Shown here: positions 15,048-17,601 of the stretch, one piece after another
Layout: each line of letters starts with the position of its first letter
How positions within the stretch are numbered: position 1 is the first letter of the stretch
Source of the DNA: X23 sp050251575
GTDB lineage: Bacteria; Bacillota; Clostridia; SK-Y3
Assembly: GCA_050251575.1 (NCBI GenBank)
Contig: JBFWMP010000044.1
Location: 1-17,601, forward strand
Length of the DNA stretch: 17,601 nt
Direction of reading: 5' to 3'
The notes under the pieces: model-generated
What the model was told of the DNA's origin: nothing
Database searches by the model: none
What the model saw: only the letters and a program-made list of their open reading frames with translations
Position numbers and translations under genes: made by a program

Positions 15048-15103
15048 ATTATAGCTGTCAATTATGAAGAACTGATGTAGAGACTATGAAGAAGTTATGA
15101 AGA
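15048..15103 (-). promoter_or_regulatory. Promoter with four-fold direct-repeat activator site C (DUF2680-like gene)
   Basis: Four hexamers in exact 11-nt register on the minus strand: 15098-15103 TCTTCA, 15087-15092 TCTTCA, 15076-15081 TCTACA, 15065-15070 TCTTCA. An 11-nt gap follows, then TATAAT at 15048-15053. The most distal hexamer forms the last two sense codons (Ser-Ser) of the kinase gene, and the next begins just past its stop. The deduced leader is about 51 nt. The array fits two or more dimers of an OmpR-type regulator. Confidence 0.78.
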
Positions 15104-16474
15104 TTTAGGGAAAACTATAAGAATTCTTGTTCCTTTATCTATTTCACTTTCAACTTTCACTATACCTTTGTGTGCTTCTATCATTGCCTTTGTAACGGTC
15201 AGCCCTATTCCCGTCCCTCCTGTTTCTCGACTGCGTGATACATCACCTCTGTAGAATCTCTCAAAGATATGTGACAAGTCTTCTTTGGAAATACCTACTC
15301 CAGTATCTTGAATCAAAACACTGATTTTATCTTTTAACTCAGTTAACCTCACTGTAATCTGTCCTCCTTCATTGGTATACTTATATGAATTGGATAGCAA
15401 ATTAATAAATATTTGGTTTAATCTGTCTGCGTCTCCCATTATTTCAATATCGCACTGAATATACTTCTTAATGTTAATATTTTTGCTTATAAGCAAAGGC
15501 TCAAAATTATCTACAACATTATTTAAAATTGAAGACAAATTGACGTGCTGCAAATCTAGCTTTATTTGCTCACTTTCAATTCTAGACAAATCAGATAAAT
15601 CTTTTATAAGCTTGGTTAATCGAATTATTTCATCGTGAATACTCAGGAGTTTTTCTTGTGTCGGCTCCCATACCCCATCCATAAATGCTTCTATATGGCT
15701 CTGCAGGGTTGCTAGAGGTGTTCTTAATTCATGGGCAATATCCGTTGTAAGCCTTTTCCTCAGCGCATCTTGGTATTCCAACTTTTCTGCTAATTCTTTG
15801 ATGGATATGGATAAATCATGAAGCTCAAAAGTACTTGTATTTACATCATATAGTTGTGAATACTTTTCATTCTCAATCAACTTAGCATTTTCTTTAATTG
15901 AGTAAATAGGCTTAAGGAATTTTTTAGATACATGTAGGCTCAGAATGCCGGCAAGTATGACTGAAAAAATGAAAGAAATGAAATAAACGCCATTAATCGT
16001 ATAGATAAAGCCTCTATCTTGTGTAGTCACTAAAATACTTTGAGGTCTTCCTACCGATACAATACTTACCTGCTGTCCTTTATAGCCTAGAGGATAGTCT
16101 TTGTATACTATATTTGTCTTCGAGTAAGCCCGTTGATCTAGCATTCCCCCCATCATTCCATGCATCATAATATCTGATTTGTCGCTTTCCCATACCACCT
16201 CATTGTCAACTGTCTTAAGTTTTATATCTATCGCCTCGCTATAGGAATAGTGCAATATATTCATAAGTGAACGTTCGTCTAAAATTCCACCTCCATCCTC
16301 ATACAGCCGCTCAATATACTGCACCAGCTTTTGGTCATCCTGGAGCCTGGACGCTTTCACGTAATTTGAGAAGAAATAATTCATGCTGATATTCGAAACT
16401 ACAGTAATAAAAACTATTGATATAAATGCAATAGAAATAAAATATTTTCGTAACTGCCTATTAATATTAATCAT
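15095..16474 (-). CDS. Sensor histidine kinase with Met/His-rich extracytoplasmic loop
   Basis: A 459-residue membrane kinase. Helix 1 is about residues 10-33, the extracytoplasmic sensor about 34-155, helix 2 about 156-180 and HAMP to about 235. HisKA carries the phospho-acceptor His248 (DIAHELRTPLATLQSH). The ATPase domain has the N box INLLSNSYKYTNEG, G1 DTGVGIS, F box FERFYRG and G2 GGTGIGL. The sensor loop contains MMHGMMGGM (about 103-111), a likely Cu(I)/Ag(I) ligand cluster. The ATG at 16474 overlaps the regulator's stop by 8 nt and has GGGG 8 nt upstream; I prefer it to the in-frame start at 16507. It should phosphorylate the response regulator encoded just upstream. It is related in layout to the ResE/WalK-type kinases; the metal signal is an inference. 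Confidence 0.9.
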   Translation of the reverse strand: MININRQLRKYFISIAFISIVFITVVSNISMNYFFSNYVKASRLQDDQKLVQYIERLYEDGGGILDERSLMNILHYSYSEAIDIKLKTVDNEVVWESDKSDIMMHGMMGGMLDQRAYSKTNIVYKDYPLGYKGQQVSIVSVGRPQSILVTTQDRGFIYTINGVYFISFIFSVILAGILSLHVSKKFLKPIYSIKENAKLIENEKYSQLYDVNTSTFELHDLSISIKELAEKLEYQDALRKRLTTDIAHELRTPLATLQSHIEAFMDGVWEPTQEKLLSIHDEIIRLTKLIKDLSDLSRIESEQIKLDLQHVNLSSILNNVVDNFEPLLISKNINIKKYIQCDIEIMGDADRLNQIFINLLSNSYKYTNEGGQITVRLTELKDKISVLIQDTGVGISKEDLSHIFERFYRGDVSRSRETGGTGIGLTVTKAMIEAHKGIVKVESEIDKGTRILIVFPKSS

Positions 16475-17165
16475 GATTATTCCCCACAAACTTATATCCA
16501 ACACCATATACCGTAATAATATATTTAGGCTCTTTTATATCATCTTCAATTTTCTGCCGGACATTTTTTATATGTGTGTCAATGGTCCTGTCGTATCCTT
16601 CAAAATCATACCCAAGCGCAATATTGATTAGTTGACTCCGTGAGAATGTTCTTTGAGGATTCTGTGCCAAAGCTACTAGAATATTATATTCATTAGGTGT
16701 AAGATATATTGTTTCTCCTTTCTTTTTTACCTCATGTTTTGGCAAATCAATTTCCAAGTCACTATCACTAAAGGATAAAACATCTGCAACCACTGCATTA
16801 CCTTTTGTTCTTCTTAATATTGCTCTGACTCTTCCTACCAACTCTCTAGGACTAAAGGGTTTTGTAAGATAATCATCCGCACCAATATATAACCCATTAA
16901 TTTTATCTTCTTCACTGCTCTTGGCAGTGAGCATTAATATAGGGACATCTGACTCTATTCGAATTGTTTTACATATTTCTTCACCCGATAAATCAGGAAG
17001 CATTAAATCCAATATAACAAAATCCGGCTTGGTTTCCCGAAATAATTCAATAGCCTTTTTGCCTCTATCAGCGGTATATACTTCATATCCTTCAACTGCC
17101 AGATAGTCTTTTACAACCGCCAGCAATTTCACCTCATCATCTACTACCAAGACTTTTTCATTCAC
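16467..17165 (-). CDS. OmpR/PhoB-family response regulator
   Basis: A 232-residue cytoplasmic DNA-binding regulator. The receiver domain has acidic residues DDE (9-11), phospho-acceptor Asp53 (VILDLMLPD), Thr80 and Lys102 (YLTKPFSPREL). A C-terminal winged helix (about 130-228) contains LTPNEYNILVALAQNPQRTFSRSQL and DRTIDTHIKNVRQKI, the recognition-helix region of the family. The start is GTG at 17165, with GGAGG 8 nt upstream. It overlaps the kinase gene and forms a two-component system with it. Members bind direct hexamer repeats of 11-nt period, exactly the type found at sites A, B and C. Its own promoter (17201-17230) lacks these repeats, so it is probably not strongly autoregulated. Confidence 0.93.
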   Translation of the reverse strand: MNEKVLVVDDEVKLLAVVKDYLAVEGYEVYTADRGKKAIELFRETKPDFVILDLMLPDLSGEEICKTIRIESDVPILMLTAKSSEEDKINGLYIGADDYLTKPFSPRELVGRVRAILRRTKGNAVVADVLSFSDSDLEIDLPKHEVKKKGETIYLTPNEYNILVALAQNPQRTFSRSQLINIALGYDFEGYDRTIDTHIKNVRQKIEDDIKEPKYIITVYGVGYKFVGNNHD

Positions 17166-17200
17166 TGCTACTACCTCCTTTATATATATAATAGTATTTA

Positions 17201-17230
17201 ATTATACCGTACTTACTTCATATTCATCAA
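17201..17230 (-). promoter_or_regulatory. Probable promoter of the two-component operon
   Basis: Minus strand TTGATG (17225-17230), 18-nt spacer, TATAAT (17201-17206), about 36 nt before the GTG of the regulator. It overlaps the gap after the HMA gene and has no TCTTCA repeats. Confidence 0.5.
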
Positions 17231-17236
17231 TCTATA

Positions 17237-17452
17237 TTATACCTTCCCTGTTATTATAGATTTGTTAACAATTTCAGCAATTTTTTCTCTGTGAATATTT
17301 TCATCACTATATACTATTTTGACTTCTTTCTTTTTTAAATTGATCTCAAGCTCTTGTATACGATTAATTTGACTGAGTGCTTTTGCAACATTTAAAACAC
17401 ATTTATGGCACAGCATATTACTTTGTTTTAATCTTACCGTATGGACTTTCAT
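17237..17452 (-). CDS. Small heavy-metal-associated (HMA) domain protein
   Basis: A 71-residue protein with the ferredoxin-like HMA fold. The metal site is MLCHKC (Met13, Cys15, Cys18), matching the M-x-C-x-x-C of copper chaperones and P-type ATPase metal domains, and the helix/strand pattern follows (VAKALSQI, LEINLKKKEVKIVY, REKIAEIV). It probably carries Cu(I) or another soft metal in the cytoplasm. The usual GM-T/H-C motif is altered to NM-L-C-H-K-C, so it is a divergent member. ATG at 17452, with AAGGA about 9 nt upstream. It lies 71 nt before the two-component genes on the same strand, consistent with a metal role for that system. Confidence 0.75.
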   Translation of the reverse strand: MKVHTVRLKQSNMLCHKCVLNVAKALSQINRIQELEINLKKKEVKIVYSDENIHREKIAEIVNKSIITGKV

Positions 17453-17511
17453 ACCCTCTATTCCTTCTTTCTAAAAATACAAAGCTTATAACTTCAACGA
17501 TATAAGGGTTT

Positions 17512-17571
17512 CTATTTTGCATACTTATCGATTATTTCAATAATTTCATCTATCTTTTCATTATCGATTTT
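17512..17571 (-). pseudogene. Possible C-terminal tail of an unidentified gene at the window edge
   Basis: A short open stretch reading KIDNEKIDEIIEIIDKYAK then TAG, which looks like a real helical protein C-terminus. It is interrupted upstream by a TGA (17572-17574), just after a G-rich run on the minus strand (17578-17601). Either a frameshift in the homopolymer (real or a sequence error) or a decayed gene would explain it. Too little remains to identify the family. Confidence 0.25.
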
Positions 17572-17601
17572 TCACTCTACCCCCACCCCCAATAGGGAGG
17601 G

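Noticed and set aside
16475..16507. Longer histidine kinase start at 16507
   Set aside because: It would lie inside the regulator's winged helix without a ribosome site, while ATG 16474 gives the typical short overlap and has GGGG upstream.

Overview
The window is AT-rich, has strong Shine-Dalgarno sequences before nearly every gene, several GTG starts, and protein families typical of anaerobic Firmicutes (corrinoid methyltransferases with a RACo-type activator, DUF1847, DUF2680 and SHOCT proteins). This points to an anaerobic Clostridia-class bacterium; the sequence does not let me name a genus. Almost everything is on the minus strand; the only clear plus-strand gene is an antiporter at 9778-11175.

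Layout. At 1-86 lies the 5' end of asnS with its promoter. From 8335 down to 228 runs one long minus-strand operon-like series: a cobalamin-binding corrinoid protein, two MtaA/CmuA-type (UroD-fold) methyltransferases, a RACo-like reductive activator of corrinoid proteins, a DUF1847 putative metal-binding protein, and an SsuABC/TauABC-like importer (lipoprotein, ATPase, permease). The first genes overlap by 1 nt or are separated by a few nt. A MITE-like inverted-repeat element sits between the lipoprotein and ATPase genes. Together the genes suggest import of an unknown methylated compound and its corrinoid-dependent demethylation. No gene for the final methyl acceptor step (methyltetrahydrofolate methyltransferase) lies in the window.

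From 8618 to 11175 are cysK (minus) and a divergent NhaC-family antiporter (plus). cysK has a near-consensus promoter overlapped by a site resembling the CymR operator.

From 17452 down to 11305 lies a metal-response-like region: a small HMA (MxCxxC) protein, an OmpR-type response regulator and histidine kinase, a DUF2680-like secreted Met-rich protein, a SHOCT membrane protein, a 14-TM membrane protein with a spermidine-synthase-like domain, and a His/Met-rich DUF2933-like membrane protein. The kinase's extracytoplasmic loop carries a Met/His cluster (MMHGMMGGM), suggesting a soft-metal signal such as Cu(I) or Ag(I). The most striking non-coding signal is a TCTTCA-N5-TCTTCA direct repeat with an 11-nt period, placed exactly 11 nt upstream of a TATAAT/TACAAT -10 box at three separate promoters (in front of the DUF2680, SHOCT and DUF2933 genes). 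The repeat type and position fit binding by an OmpR/PhoB-family regulator, most simply the one encoded here, so these genes appear to form a local regulon.
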